Assembly: GCA_030704615.1 (NCBI GenBank)
Contig: CM060731.1
Coordinates: forward strand, 27,406,001 to 27,466,000
Length of the DNA: 60,000 nt
Direction: 5' to 3'
Source: Takakia lepidozioides
Taxonomy: Eukaryota; Streptophyta; Takakiopsida; Takakiales; Takakiaceae
The translations under genes were made by a program, and so were the position numbers. The notes under the pieces were generated by a model. That model was not told the DNA's origin, searched no databases, and was given only the letters and a program-made list of their open reading frames with translations. Shown here in pieces: positions 23,727-35,800 of the stretch. The number at the start of each line of letters is the position of its first letter. The stretch's first letter is position 1.

Positions 23727-26700
23727 ATGCAAGTAGAGCTGCTGCCCTGCGGGTTCAACAATCTAGGACGGGCGGCACCGGCCTATGGAGATTCAACTGA
23801 ATCCATGATGCAGATCTCAAGAGAGGGAGGGGGGAATACGGAGGGGGCCAGAAACTGGCCAATTCTTGTTGGTAGTAATGAGAATGGCGGAGTCGAGGGT
23901 AGGCCAACCGTTGCCGTAGGAAGGGGTAACCAGGACGGTAGGAGATCATTGAAAGTTCCAGGGGAGACAAGTGAGCCTGGTATGGACGTGGGAGGAGACA
24001 CTGGCGAGAGGTAATGCACCCGTATTCACATTGCACCTTGTTGAGATGTAAATTCGGCGCAATCCCTGGCTGGAAAATAACATCAAGTGCTTAATTCGTC
24101 ATGCATGTCCAAGACTGCAGAAGTTTGCTATCCTGGTGCATTCACACTCGTTTCTAGATAATTTATCAAATGTTTCTAACGTTTACTAGTTCAGGATCAT
24201 GCAAATATCCATCTGGAATCTTGTCTTGGATCCATGGATTTTGAATCACATATGTACATGTATCACTAACTAGTACTGCGATTGACGATATCTACCAAGA
24301 TGGTTGCTGTGAGCTCTACATTAAATTAGAAGTTTCCACTCTGTACCTACTCTGGCTTTCATGCAAGTTAAGATAACAGTGGCAAGACTGACTTTCAAGA
24401 AGATATTGCTTGTACACATATCACGTCGTTTATCTTTACAAGCTTGCAGCTCTAGACAGTTCCAGTCATTGGTCGAGAACTGGCCCGGATTGACATCTGA
24501 GAATGGAGCTTGATCTGAATCCAATGACAAAGAGTGCCCAGAAAATTCGACACAGATGTGAATATTTTAAAGAGTGTAATTGAGGAGACAAGTTTATCCA
24601 CGGGCAGTTGCTTGATTAATGTCAGGTGGGACGCGGTGGCATTGGGCGAGGACCGAGCCTCCATCCAGAGAGGGGAAAGAGAGCAGGCTGATTGGAGCAA
24701 TCAGAGCCGGCAAAGAGGACTGGAGGGGGGTGAGCTATCATGGGGACTCTACAATGGAGAGCGAGGGAGATCGGAAGAAAAGTGGGGGGGTGTCCCTCTT
24801 GGGGGGAGGAGGGGAGGGGATCCCTGGGCTACTAACGGCGGAGGGGGTGGTGTCGTATATCAAGAGTGCCAGAAAAATCAAGCGGCAGACCGTGGGACCA
24901 CTGCTGTAGACGGTTGCGGTGAATTCATGCCAGCCGGTCAGTTTTTCTTGGTGACCTAGATCTAAAATGTCTGTTGCACGCTTGTAGTTGAAGCCAATGT
25001 GGGAATGTTCACTGGGATGACCTCTGTCCAATCGTCGCACGTAACATCAAAAGCATGCAGCGCAGGTAACCATCACTCACTTCCAGCAAGGGAACGATCT
25101 TGCAGGTTTCATCTCTAGTTAAGTTGTGCTTCACTGTTCAACATTTGGTCATTCTTATTTTACGGTCCTGTTGATCAATTTAATAGCTTAACTTCTTAAA
25201 ACGAGCTAGTGTAGAAAACAAGATCCCTGAAGTGCAGACGTGCCGACAATGTACACCTCAGATTCAAATGCCATTTGGTTGAAAACTAAATTATAGCATT
25301 TGGTATCTAGAAGTTATTATCAGCTTGACAAGTACTTTCTTGTTATGGACGTATTGCTCACGTTTCTGCAAGGATAATACCAGATCTAGTGTGGTACAGC
25401 ATTGCCCACACGGTGGGAGATAATGAGAAGTCCTGCATAATGAGACTGTATCTGATGTACAGTGTGACATCTGTGAGTGCAGCGAAAGAAGGCAAGAGCG
25501 TGTTGGCATGTGCAGCTTGCGGCTGCCATAGGAACTTCCACAGACGTGTGGGCTTAGGGGATGATGAGGATGAAAGAGAGGAAGAGAGAGAAAGAGGGTT
25601 GGGAGGGGGAAAGGAACACACATCAATACGCAATATTGAGTGTGTAGCGCATGAGCTGATGGCTGCAGCCAGCCGAGCTATCCCTCTCCTCTCTCAGGAC
25701 TCGCTGATTCATCGGAAAGGGCGCGCCAGAGACACAGGTCCCAAGGAACGTAACACCATGGCGAAAATCTGTGTTGAGAACCTGGATCACATTGCTAAGG
25801 TCATAACTCATCCATTTCAACTATTACATGGTTTTTTCTTGCAGTCAGAATCAACTGGAAAAACTACATGGCAACTTATAAAAAACTGACTCGCTAACCG
25901 GTCAGCATCTCAGGCGACTATGATCTGGAATCATCTTACTTGGTAAGTAGTTAGTCAGGTTCACATGATCTAGGGGTCTGTCTAGTCTGACAGGCAGATG
26001 GTAGAGACCTTGCTACTTTATCAATGCATATCAATCTTCACCTTGAGATAAAGTATGTTGAGTACGCCGTTTTCTTTATCGCAGGTATACGTGGCATTTC
26101 CTTGGGTTCCTATTCGTGCTTTTAAATTATATTAATGTAGAGAGCTCTCTCGAGCTTGCTAGAGATTGTATTGTATGTACACGTACATGAACATAGTTTG
26201 ATATCTAGAATCAATTGAGCGAGTTTAGCACTTGGAGATTTTCCTGCTAAAGACAAATACTGGCCTTGATCCTTTAGAGTAAAATGTTTGCTGTGCTAAA
26301 TTCATGCAGGTGATGCTTTCGACTGCTGAGTGCCTGGCACTGCTACAGAAGCCTTCATCGAATCCCCACCACACTTCTAGTCGAGATAGAGAAAGAGACA
26401 AGTCTGTTGGGGCATCCCCACCTCTTCCTGCCGTTGTAGGCTCCTTCGAAGGGCCTCTGTCCTCGGACGTTAGCCCAGTGAGCACAGTGGAGAAGAGAGG
26501 TATGCCAAATCCCCCCGTTTTTTCTCTCCAGCCATGTATTGCAGCTGCTGGAGGCTCCCAGACAATGGTAATGGCAGGCGGAATTGGCTCGATGCACGGT
26601 TCCATTGGAGTTTCCCGGAAGCTTTCAGATCGAGGTCTTGGAAACCACAAGTCCAAGCGGAAGAGAACTCGCATCAGTGTGGAGCAGCGGGACAAGCTCA

Positions 26701-27193
26701 ATGCCTTCGCGCAGAAGGCTGGGTGGACAGTGGTAGGCCAGCGAAAAGAAACAATCGAAGCTGCATGCTTGGATATAGGTACGAGCCTGTTTTTTTTTTT
26801 TCTCTCGCGCGTTTCTTAAGATTTCCGGATGGATAGACTTCCAAGCTATGTTCTGAAGCAGCCTGTGAGTTTCCGACCTGCTAGTAACTTAGCTATATTG
26901 AAATATAAATATCTGGATTGATCGTTCGAAGTTCTGGTGGTTAGCTCTGTACGTGGATACATACCTAATACTTGGTCTTGATATTTTTGAAGGCCTGAAT
27001 TACACATAGGTTGAATCTGAATTCTTAAGTATGATCAACATGTGCATGTCAATTGATGAATTTAAATACTGACGGAGTCAGTGGAGTCGTTTTGGTAGGC
27101 ATTGAACCCAAGACTTTGAAGTACTGGATTCACAACAGCAAGCAGAAGTGGAAGAGGCAGCCTGGCCATGACGACGACATGATTGGCAATTAG
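23727..27193 (+). CDS. ZF-HD (zinc finger homeodomain) transcription factor, 5 exons
   Basis: Plant-type transcription factor with an N-terminal ZF-HD dimerisation finger and a C-terminal homeodomain; acts in the nucleus. Exons: 23727-24010, 24626-24936, 25483-25799, 26310-26778, 27099-27193; phases agree and give 491 aa. The finger is split by an intron: [13 protein letters not shown] and [10 protein letters not shown] end exon 2, and [16 protein letters not shown] is in exon 3. The homeodomain is also split: [20 protein letters not shown] then [20 protein letters not shown] in exon 4, and [18 protein letters not shown] in exon 5. The recognition helix reads WIHNSK where the family usually has WMHNNK. 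Two histidines of the usual finger (KNHAA and GGHAVDGC) are Gln and Thr here. An acidic, Glu/Arg-rich stretch follows the finger. The exon 3 donor (AAG|GTCATA) and the start codon in exon 1 are the least certain parts. Confidence 0.9.
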
Positions 27194-27627
27194 GTGCTTC
27201 ATCCGTCCTTCGACAGACAATTACAAAATACAGAAATCCTATCTGTCCTATCTATTTTTAACTTACGAGCCTTGTAAGATTCAGGCATATTCTAGTTTAG
27301 TCCCCCGTTACGTTCTTTCCTGCCTCACTTTTTTAACTGTACACGTCTGTTTCCACCTTCTGTATGGTTCTAGGTTTCTCAACCTGGTTCTGTTTATGTA
27401 CTTGTGTCTGTCTGTGTGGGTGACTATCTGTGGTTCCCTTCACCTCAATTGTAGTTATTCTTAGTTTTCTCTAGGACGAAAGATTCTGACAAACTACGAG
27501 AACCTAGTATGTAGATGGTTCGGGAGCGGCATGCATGTCTTCTGAAGTGCTATTTTGGCTCCTGCAAATACACACGGCTCACTGATCAGAACCAGATTTA
27601 CAATAAAGCAAGTGTTTGTTAACATGC

Positions 27628-27631
<4 letters not shown>

Positions 27632-27682
<51 letters not shown>
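27632..27682. repeat. (CT)n microsatellite
   Basis: Uninterrupted CT dinucleotide run of about 25 units. Shorter CT runs occur near 6592 and 57870-57900. The flanks (27194-27631 and 27683-28064) show no gene. Confidence 0.97.
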
Positions 27683-27684
<2 letters not shown>

Positions 27685-28064
27685 CTATTTTTTTTTTCAA
27701 AAAGGGAGCAAAGCCCTGTTTATCGAATTAAAGGACAAGGAAAAAATGCCTCTCATTTTACAATATTAGCGACGTTATGGGGCACACGCCCGAGCTGACC
27801 GGTGGGCCCCGCGCACGGACGCACAGCCGCTGCCCTCCAATCTGCCAGTCCAGTGTTATCCTCTCTTTTGTGAGGGCTCTTTGTTGTCCGTTGTTGCAGC
27901 CCGCGTTTCCACGCACGTCGCGTTCTTCTTGTGCACGAGCGACGTTCATGATGATGAAGGGTGTGCCTGAACATGATAGGACTGGCGGGGCGGGCTCTAC
28001 AGCCACCATCGTGCATATGCTTCCATTATTTTTGCATTCTTGTTGTGCTTTACCTGCCACAATC

Positions 28065-28560
28065 CTTCAGGTATAACACGGCAGTGATATGTGTCTTTGC
28101 CAGGCACACCAGTGACAATTCCACAAGCAGCCCTGTGTCGTGGTAAATGAGGATCATACAGGTTGATTTTGTCATTCAACTTAAACTGCACACAGCACCC
28201 ACCATAAAACCCACATTAATCAACACTTACATGTACATTGAAAACTAGATAATGAGGACCGTCCAGTATAAGCAATCACTCAAAGTGTAGAGTACTTTTG
28301 GTAGCATAAGAATATCTGCCACTGTGGCGGGGGGTTGATATTTGGGGGTTGCCTTTGAAGGCGCCGTAGTTGATGCACTGTCGGTGGCAATATCAAGAGT
28401 GGCTTTCTCAGCCTGCAAACATCACGCCCAACACCCCTTAGCAGTTACATTTAGCAATGCATCTACTAATAGTTTGAAGTACCCAACATGTAAATGGCCA
28501 CATTGTACAGAACTGATAGCCAACAGGTGCATGCATGCTCACCTCTAGTACGAAAACTGC
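28065..28560 (-). mobile_element. CACTA-type transposon fragment, inverted copy of 30020-30535
   Basis: The reverse complement matches the plus-strand block 30020-30535 closely. Both carry the exon reading KLNDKIN or KLKDKIS, then LYDPHLPRHRAA, and the exon with AALDIATDSAST (here ATLDIATDSAST). Both copies retain the same intron borders, so this is a genomic copy, not a retrocopy. It stops within the LYDPH exon at the left and near the LHAAVFVLE exon at the right. The block from 28561 to 29559 to its right holds no recognisable gene. Confidence 0.75.
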
Positions 28561-29559
28561 TGCATGGAGAGGTGCCTCTAGTTGCAACCTAACACAAGCC
28601 CATCCACCCCACAAAGTTAGCAATTATGGAAAATAAGGTCAACCGGGCAACGAGCAAGGTCGGCAGTTCGTGAACGCATACAAACCTTGGTCAACGTGCC
28701 AAAAAAAATTTGCATCCAATTGGCGTGAATGCATGGAATGTCATGCTCTGGCGCCCTAGCAATGTCCCACATCCATTCAGTATTAAAACCCTAACACATG
28801 TTCTAACCCTTTGAAATTGAATCCATGGGTCACGCCATACATAGTCCAATTCGTAAGCCATTCATCTTTCTAACAAGGTTCCAGGTCATTCACATTTAGG
28901 AAAGAACCTTGGTTTTGATATATAACATTTACCACCATATATGCAGATTGTAAACTCATCACAAAGCAGATTGCAGGTCTGGAGATAAATCTCCGGAACC
29001 AGGCTCAAAGATATCAGGTTCGAAATGAAACAATCAGCCACTCATGCCTTAAGTTCATGAAGTTTTTACCTCGGTTGTCCCACATTGACTGGGTCAGAAA
29101 AGTATTCATTCCACATCTTCTCCTCGTCTCAGCTTGTTTCCGCGGTAAAGGGTGCCAATCCGCGGGAATGCACTCCACTTCTTCCTGGGCGCGTGGTGAC
29201 GCGGCCTTCAAGTGTGATGACGTGGAGTGAGCCCCGTGATGTGGCATTGGCGCAAGGTGACGTGGCGTGAGCGCAGTTGCGCTCACGTGCTCACGTGACC
29301 AGGCTCACGCCGAGGCATCCCTGGAAGAGCAGGGTTGGCTGGACAGGCCCGACGCTTGGTAATATGAATATCTGTACCACATTTTAGTATATGTATACAT
29401 CTATATGTATGTACATATATACACATGTATGTGATGGAGTAGGATACCATCTTTGCCCTGTGAGGTAGTTGCAAACTGTCACTACAGTCATGCCTCTGTA
29501 AACGCCCCACTTGTTTGGATGAATAGGGCTAATTTTTTTTTTTGTTGTGGCCCTGGCAG

Positions 29560-30679
29560 AAGAAAGAGAGAGCACGAAGTCCAAGCATCACTGAGCTAGC
29601 ACACGCATCGAAGGCGGACAAGGGTTTAGGCTCCCAGTCAATTGGAGGTGCACAGGTAAATGGCGTGTGGGTATTTTTTTTTTTGTTGCATTCATTTTGC
29701 TGGAGCAGTAGCCAGGCCATGCAGGCTGATTATGTGTCTTTCTTTGGCTGTATAGGGAGGGGGCAGTGTGATGCAGTCTCGACTGTCGTCCCTTGAGGGC
29801 AGTGTGTTTGTCTTGGCAGACGTTCAGATCCCGACGATTGAGGGCGAATTGGCCACTATAAAAGCAGAAGTTGCTAAGGCAGATAATAGCAAAAAACTGG
29901 ATGCATTGATGGCAATGATGTTGGGAATGTCAGCAACCGCCCCCCCTCCGATGCAAATGGTGACATAACACCAAGTTCTAGCAAGAGTAAGAGTCAGGTG
30001 GGCCTTCAGGAGGCACCTCTCCATGCAGCAGTTTTTGTACTAGAGGTGAGCATGCATGCACTTGTTGGCTATCGGTTCTGTACAATGTGGCCATTTACAT
30101 GTTGGGTACTTCAAACTATTAGTAGATGCATTGCTAAATGAAACTGCTAAGGGGTGTTGGGCGTGATGTTTGCAGGCTGACAAAGCCGCTCTTGATATTG
30201 CCACCGACAGTGCATCAACTGCGGCGCCTTCAAAGGCAATCCCCAAAATTCAACCCGTGCCACAGTGGCAGTTATTCTTATGCTACCAAAAGTACTCTAC
30301 ACTTTGAGTGATTGCTTATACTGGGCGGTCCTCATTATCTAGTTTTCAATGTACATGTATGTCTTCATGGGTTGATTAATGTGGGTTTTATGGTGGGTGT
30401 TGTGTGTAGTTTAAGTTGAAGGACAAAATCAGCCTGTATGATCCTCATTTACCACGACACAGGGCTGCCAGTGGAATTGTCACTGATGTGCCTAACAAAG
30501 ATACATATCATTGTCGTGTTATACCTAAGGGATTGTGGCGGGTTGAGGTGAATGATATCTATATTGCCAATTGTGTCTTGCCTCACCCTAACGTGGAAGA
30601 GGTCCCACCGCAAACAATATTGGAGGATGTCGTTGGTCTGAATTGTCTTTGGCCAGAGCAGAACATGAAGAGGGCTTAG
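29560..30679 (+). pseudogene. 3' exons of a CACTA (En/Spm-like) transposon gene
   Basis: Readable exons with GT-AG borders: 29560-29655 (ending SQSIGGAQ), 29756 to about 30047, about 30176-30260, and about 30411-30679. The second begins GGGSVMQSRLSSLEGSV, a short amphipathic coiled-coil stretch, and ends HAAVFVLE. The last reads FKLKDKISLYDPHLPRHR, then GIVTDVPNKDTYHCRVIP, and finishes with LNCLWPEQNMKRA. A frame change in a C7 run near 29940 converts the reading to a stop, so this copy is probably dead. The last exon resembles the C-terminal end of plant CACTA transposase-side proteins, which end with a conserved W-P; that comparison is weak. The stronger link to CACTA is the terminal inverted repeat 550 bp downstream. 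Confidence 0.6.
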
Positions 30680-30879
30680 ATTTCGTTTGCCCGGGCATAA
30701 ACATTGCTGGGAGTGAGAAGAAGGCATGAAAGGAGTTCAGTATTCCTAGCATGCATGCGGAGACGCTGTGTAGAAGTTAGGCTCAGACTTTTATCATGGC
30801 TGGATTTTGTTGACAGTGTTCCAGCACTTAACTCTCTGGGATTCTATTCTATTTTGTGGAGCTTGAATCCCCAATGGTA

Positions 30880-31228
30880 CTTCTTTAAACACTACACTAG
30901 TGGTATGTGTTCCTCTAGTCATGTTCATAATCACTTGCACATCACTGTAATAGTGGTATAATTTAAAACTGTGGGAGTAGCCAAATGCACACAATTGCCT
31001 ACATTACCACTTGTATAGTGGTATAAGTAGTCACATATATATTACTGTACTAGTGGTATGAATTCCTCCAGTGGTATTCCTAATCACTTACACACGTGAT
31101 TCAAACCACTCACGTCCGGGTCCACCTGTTAGCTGACGTGTCACAGAGATAAACCAACCACTTATGACGTGTCACAGTGATAAAGTGACGTGTCATAGTG
31201 GTAAAGTAACCACTTCCGTTTTGTAGTG
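30880..31228 (+). mobile_element. CACTA 3' terminus with subterminal repeats
   Basis: The reverse complement of 31210-31228 reads CACTACAAAACGGAAGTGG, the canonical CACTA start. Inside it lie repeated AGTGGTAT motifs in both orientations (about 30898-31075) and repeated gacgtgtca motifs, as expected of subterminal transposase-binding repeats. The 5' terminus of this element was not found. Confidence 0.75.
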
Positions 31229-31587
31229 GAGACGTGTAAGCCGGTGGTCCGTGGATGATATTGGAGATTATGTCGACACGTGGCGACACTCTCAGCATGG
31301 ACACGTGTCGTGTGTCAGTGCTACGAAATGGATGGAGTGAAATTCAATGACTTCCGAAACCACTTGTTGAGTGATCACAAAATGACTCATAGAGTCATTA
31401 TATGAAAACGGAGAATATACAATATCACTCACAGAGTTGTTATGTGAGTGGATGACGTCTCTCAGCAGGTCATTGGAATGATTACCCACAGAGTGGTATG
31501 TAAGCTATTTGATTCATTCATGGTGTCTCTCTAAGTGGGAACTATGGATTTGAGTGATTACTAACAGAGTGGTGTGTAAGTGATTAG

Positions 31588-32117
31588 GAATACCACTAGA
31601 GGAATTCATACCACTAATACAGTAATATATATGTGACTACTTATACCACTATACGAGTGGTAATGTAGGCAATTGTGTGCATTTGGCTACTCCCACAGTT
31701 TTAAATTATACCACTATTACAGTGATGTGCAAGTGATTATGAACATGACTAGAGGAACACATACCACTAGTGTAGTGAAAGAAGTACCATTGGGGATTCA
31801 AGCTCCACAAAATAGACTAGAATCCCAGAGAGTTAAGTGTTGGAACACTGTCAACAAAATCCAGCCATGATAAAAGTCTAAGCCTAACTTCTACACGGCG
31901 TCTCCACATGCATGCTAGGAACACTGAACTGCTTTCCTGCCTTCTTCTCACTGCCAGCAATGTCTATGCCCGGGCGAACGAAATCTAAGCCCTCTTCATG
32001 TTCTTCTCTGGCCAAAGACAATTCAGACCGACGACAACCTCCAACATTGTTTGCGGTGGGACCTCTTCCTCGTTAGGGTGAGGCAAGACACAATTGGCAA
32101 TACAGATATCATTCACC
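31588..32117 (-). mobile_element. Second CACTA 3' end, inverted relative to 30549-31090
   Basis: The reverse complement of this block matches 30549-31090, including the last exon (NDIYIANCVLPHP region), the 3' UTR and the AGTGGTAT subterminal repeats. It lacks the terminal CACTA sequence. Its right edge falls in the coding exon and abuts gypsy integrase sequence at about 32118. Together the two copies make arms of about 530 bp around a 500-bp centre. Confidence 0.8.
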
Positions 32118-32350
32118 TCGTTGCAGAAGAAGGGGAAGATTAAAGCTTCTAAGCTTAAATCACCTTGGAAAGGACCTTATGTCATACAGAAGATGTATGA
32201 TAATAACACCGTCATGTTACAAACCATTAACAAAGAAATGCTGGGAAGAGTCAATGCCAGTAAGTTGAAGGGGTACAGTGGTATCCATGACAAACCATTG
32301 CAGCACGATTTGCATGTTGAAACGCAAAAACAGTCACGGGCTGCGCCAGT
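32118..32350 (+). pseudogene. Ty3/gypsy integrase C-terminal fragment
   Basis: Reads KLKSPWKGPYVIQKMYDNNT followed by VNASKLKGY, the GPY/F-type end of a Ty3/gypsy integrase. The upstream catalytic core is absent because CACTA sequence begins immediately before. It may belong to the same element as the ORF at 32.8-36.9 kb. Confidence 0.7.
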
Positions 32351-32429
32351 GATACCAACGGAGTATGGAGCACTTGTCGCTAAGCCGAGCGTGTATGACC
32401 AGGGCGGGAAGTACAGGTGTTCGCATAGA

Positions 32430-32650
32430 TATCACAGCCCACCACAGTGCCACACAGCCTATCACAGCCCATCACAGCGTGACACAGCCTATCACAGCCC
32501 ATCAGCCACACAGCCTTCACAGCCCGTGACACAGCCTATCACAGCCCATCACAGCGTGACACAGCTTATCACATCCCATCACAGTGTCACACAGCCTATC
32601 ACAGTTCACCACAGTTAGACACAGCCTGTCACAGCCCAACACAGCCTATG
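32430..32650 (+). repeat. CACAGCC minisatellite
   Basis: About 220 bp of degenerate tandem units based on CACAGCCYAT, sometimes arranged as 30-bp trios ending gtgacacagcct. A related but not identical run lies at 37072-37195. Confidence 0.9.
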
Positions 32651-32806
32651 CGGGTTACACAGTCCATTGGGTCAGTGACAGGTGGACGCGGGTTAACGTC
32701 GCCACACGGAGAGGGGAAGTCGGGGGCATGTCTAAAAACGGACACGTGGCCACTAAGACGAAGCACACTAAATTGCAAGAGTGGGTCTCATCATGTAAGA
32801 GGATAA

Positions 32807-35800
32807 ATCGGGCCGTCAAAGTACCTACCCGGTACATCAGCTAAGACTATTTGTGGGCCCATTAATGCATTCAGAGCAAGGGTAATAGAACCCTTTCCGA
32901 GTACAAAAAAAAGAAACCTATGCCACATGTGCTGTCCTACTGGACATTCCAGGTGGGAATGTCCACGGAGGGGGGTGGAATTAAGAAGTTACCTAGGCAG
33001 GCAACAGCCAATCAGGAGTGAGAATTACATGCAGGTGATTCCCTCCAAGAAACAAGAACAAGAAATAGGAAGTGTTATGAGCGGAAGAGTCGGGGTGGCT
33101 CCGAATAGCCAGTGTCTCGACGGGAGGGGCAATCAAAGCACTAGCTTTGTAGCTATGGCGGATGTAACGGATTACACACTCGCTTTACTTCTCACGCAGT
33201 GGCGCAAGGACGGACGAATTGAGAGTACATTTTCTCTCACTCGATACTTGCAAGCCCCACATGATTACACGCACTTACCTGTTCCATTCTGTGCCAACCA
33301 TACCTTTATGCTCTGTGCCCTGCAAGCTTTCCTTCAACTGTTTCAAACAAGGCATTTTTGTTTGTCTAGAATGGAGAGAGTGAGGGGAATGGAGGATATC
33401 AGGGTGAAGAGCACCACGATTCTGTAGAAGCAAACAATTGTTATACCGCAGGCAGTGCAGCTGCTGAGGGAGTTGCGATTGGAGGGGCTGCTACGCAAGG
33501 ACTGGTCCTTGCATCATCGGCAGTATATGATTCAATTTCTTCAGAACTTTGAGCCTCGAACGGGAGTTACCCAGGTAAGGGGAGTAGATAGTAGAAATAG
33601 AAATTATTCCCCAGTACTTGCAGCAATTGTTTGATTTGCCATCAGGTCATGTGGATATGGATGAGCACAGGGCAAGATTGCAGATAGGGAATTTGTTCCA
33701 AGAAGGGAGTTTCTTTAAGACTCAAGGTTACGATTGTACCAAAGCCGAGTACCCAGGGCTCAGAGAAGTTGGCCAAATATTGAACGTTCTGTTTGCCATG
33801 AAACAGAACCAACAATATTTGAGCACGTCATTCACAGAGGAGATCCTGAAAATTTTGAGGGGAGAGGATGTAGCTTGGGCGGAGTTAATGTATAATGGTC
33901 TGGTGGACGAGATGAAGAGGTTACAAGGCACTGCTGTTAAGTCTCCGATCATTGTGTCTGGTCCAGTCATTGCCCAAATCATTCTTGACTCTTGCATACT
34001 TGATACTCGGGAACGTAAGGAGATGGGAGTGTTTGAGGCAATAACCACTGCAATTGAAGAGCAGGGCTCTTCGCATAGTGAGGGTGGACTGGCAGGGCAA
34101 CACCAGCCTAAGAGACAGAAGCGGGGTATGACTGTAGTGGCGGATCCACTGGCTTCACGGAAACCGCAAGATGATGTTTCCCAAGCTCTTGTGCAGGATG
34201 GGGCACAACAGCACAGAGGGTTGTTTTTATTGGAAGCACGGCCTTTGGAGAGGGATGAAGAAGTCACTTCGGTACCGGTTGACTCAGTTGCCTTAGAGGT
34301 TCCACAGTTAGAACATACTGTGACACCACCCCCAATTGCTCTGGACGGAGAAAGATTGGACATTTCCACTACAGAGCTGGTCGTGGCAGAAATTGAGAAG
34401 GGTGACCTTCTCTATGAAAACTCTGGCTTAGTAAGGGAATCAGTGGTTCCAGAGGTGCAAAATTTGTCCAGGGAAATCCCTGCTGTGCATGTAATACCCA
34501 CACTTGTGATGGAGGTACCAAGGGTAGAATATAAGAATACTGCAACACCTGTGGTGGATGAGGTGGTTCAGGAAGAGGATCTGGTAGGGCAATGGCCTGA
34601 ATGGTTGGTGAAGCATCACACTGTGGAGGATCAGGAGAAACAGCAGCAAGTTCACCATGATGACCCCCAGCAGGCCATGCTTATGAGTTCCATAAGCATG
34701 ACACTTAATTTGTTGGGCACTTATGTGAAATCCCATGTTCCACCTACCCAATTGGCAGCTTTGAGGGAGGAACTCAGGAAGGAGTTTGAGGCTCGAATTG
34801 CCACTGAGTGTGCTAACAAGGTAGATGAGGAGGTCAATCTCAAGTTACAGCAAGAGTTGGAGGACATAAAGGCTGCCTTGCAGTTGGCCAAGGGACATTT
34901 GATTGAAGCAGGTCTCGAGCAGGACCAGTTGCATGAAGCACATAAGCAACAGTTATACCAATTGCAGGTGAAGCATGAGGGCAAGTTGCAAGAAGTGAAC
35001 GTACTACATACAGAGTTGGAGGCAGTACATCAGAGGATGACCATACAATGTGCTACACTCACAACTACTATAGAGCAAACTGCATTAGAAGTTAACAGAC
35101 AAGGGGAGAGATGTATGATGGCAGAACTTGAGATCATAGAGCAAGGAAAACTCATTGTTGATTTGCAGGCTACAATTTGTCGCAATGAAAATACTTTCCA
35201 ACAGTACAAACAGGTTGAGGCTAACCAGGATAAGTACATCCTGGAGTTGCAACAAACAGTCATGGTCAATAGAAATGAACTCTCTGTGGCTAACAAGGCT
35301 TGGAAGGAAGTCAATAATCTGGCTACTGCCTATGCGGGCATGGTTGAACCTCATGCAAAGCGTATGGAGGCTTTACAGCAGCAGTTAGATGTGTACAGAC
35401 TCACGGAGGAGTAGACTCTCAGGGGTGCCACACAGGACTTGGTGGATAACCACCTTATGCAGGTCTGGTTAGCACAAGGGCCGGTAGAAGGCAAAGCACC
35501 ACGGAAGCTCACCCAGGGCGAGATGAATGAGCTCAGATTGCAGGTGCAGAACATTGCCACAACTACTATAGACAATGTCTATAGTAGAATAGCGGAGCTA
35601 CAGGAGGATGTGGAAGGCCTGCAGACTCAAGTGGATGACCTGAGTTCAAATATTGACAAGAGAGTCTTTGTTCCTGAGGAGCAGCTGATGGCTACTTATT
35701 TACATGCCAGGATTCTAATTTTTGAGTCTTCTTCGTAGGGGGTGCAGGAGATGCCAGTGGTAGAAGGGCCAGTGGTACCAATACCACAGCAGGTGCATGT

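Noticed and set aside
27494-27798. ORFs rich in Arg-Glu or Ser-Leu repeats
   Set aside because: Produced by the (CT)n microsatellite.
34440-35575. Minus-strand ORFs within the coiled-coil gene
   Set aside because: Shadows of a 3.3-kb plus-strand frame with coherent composition.
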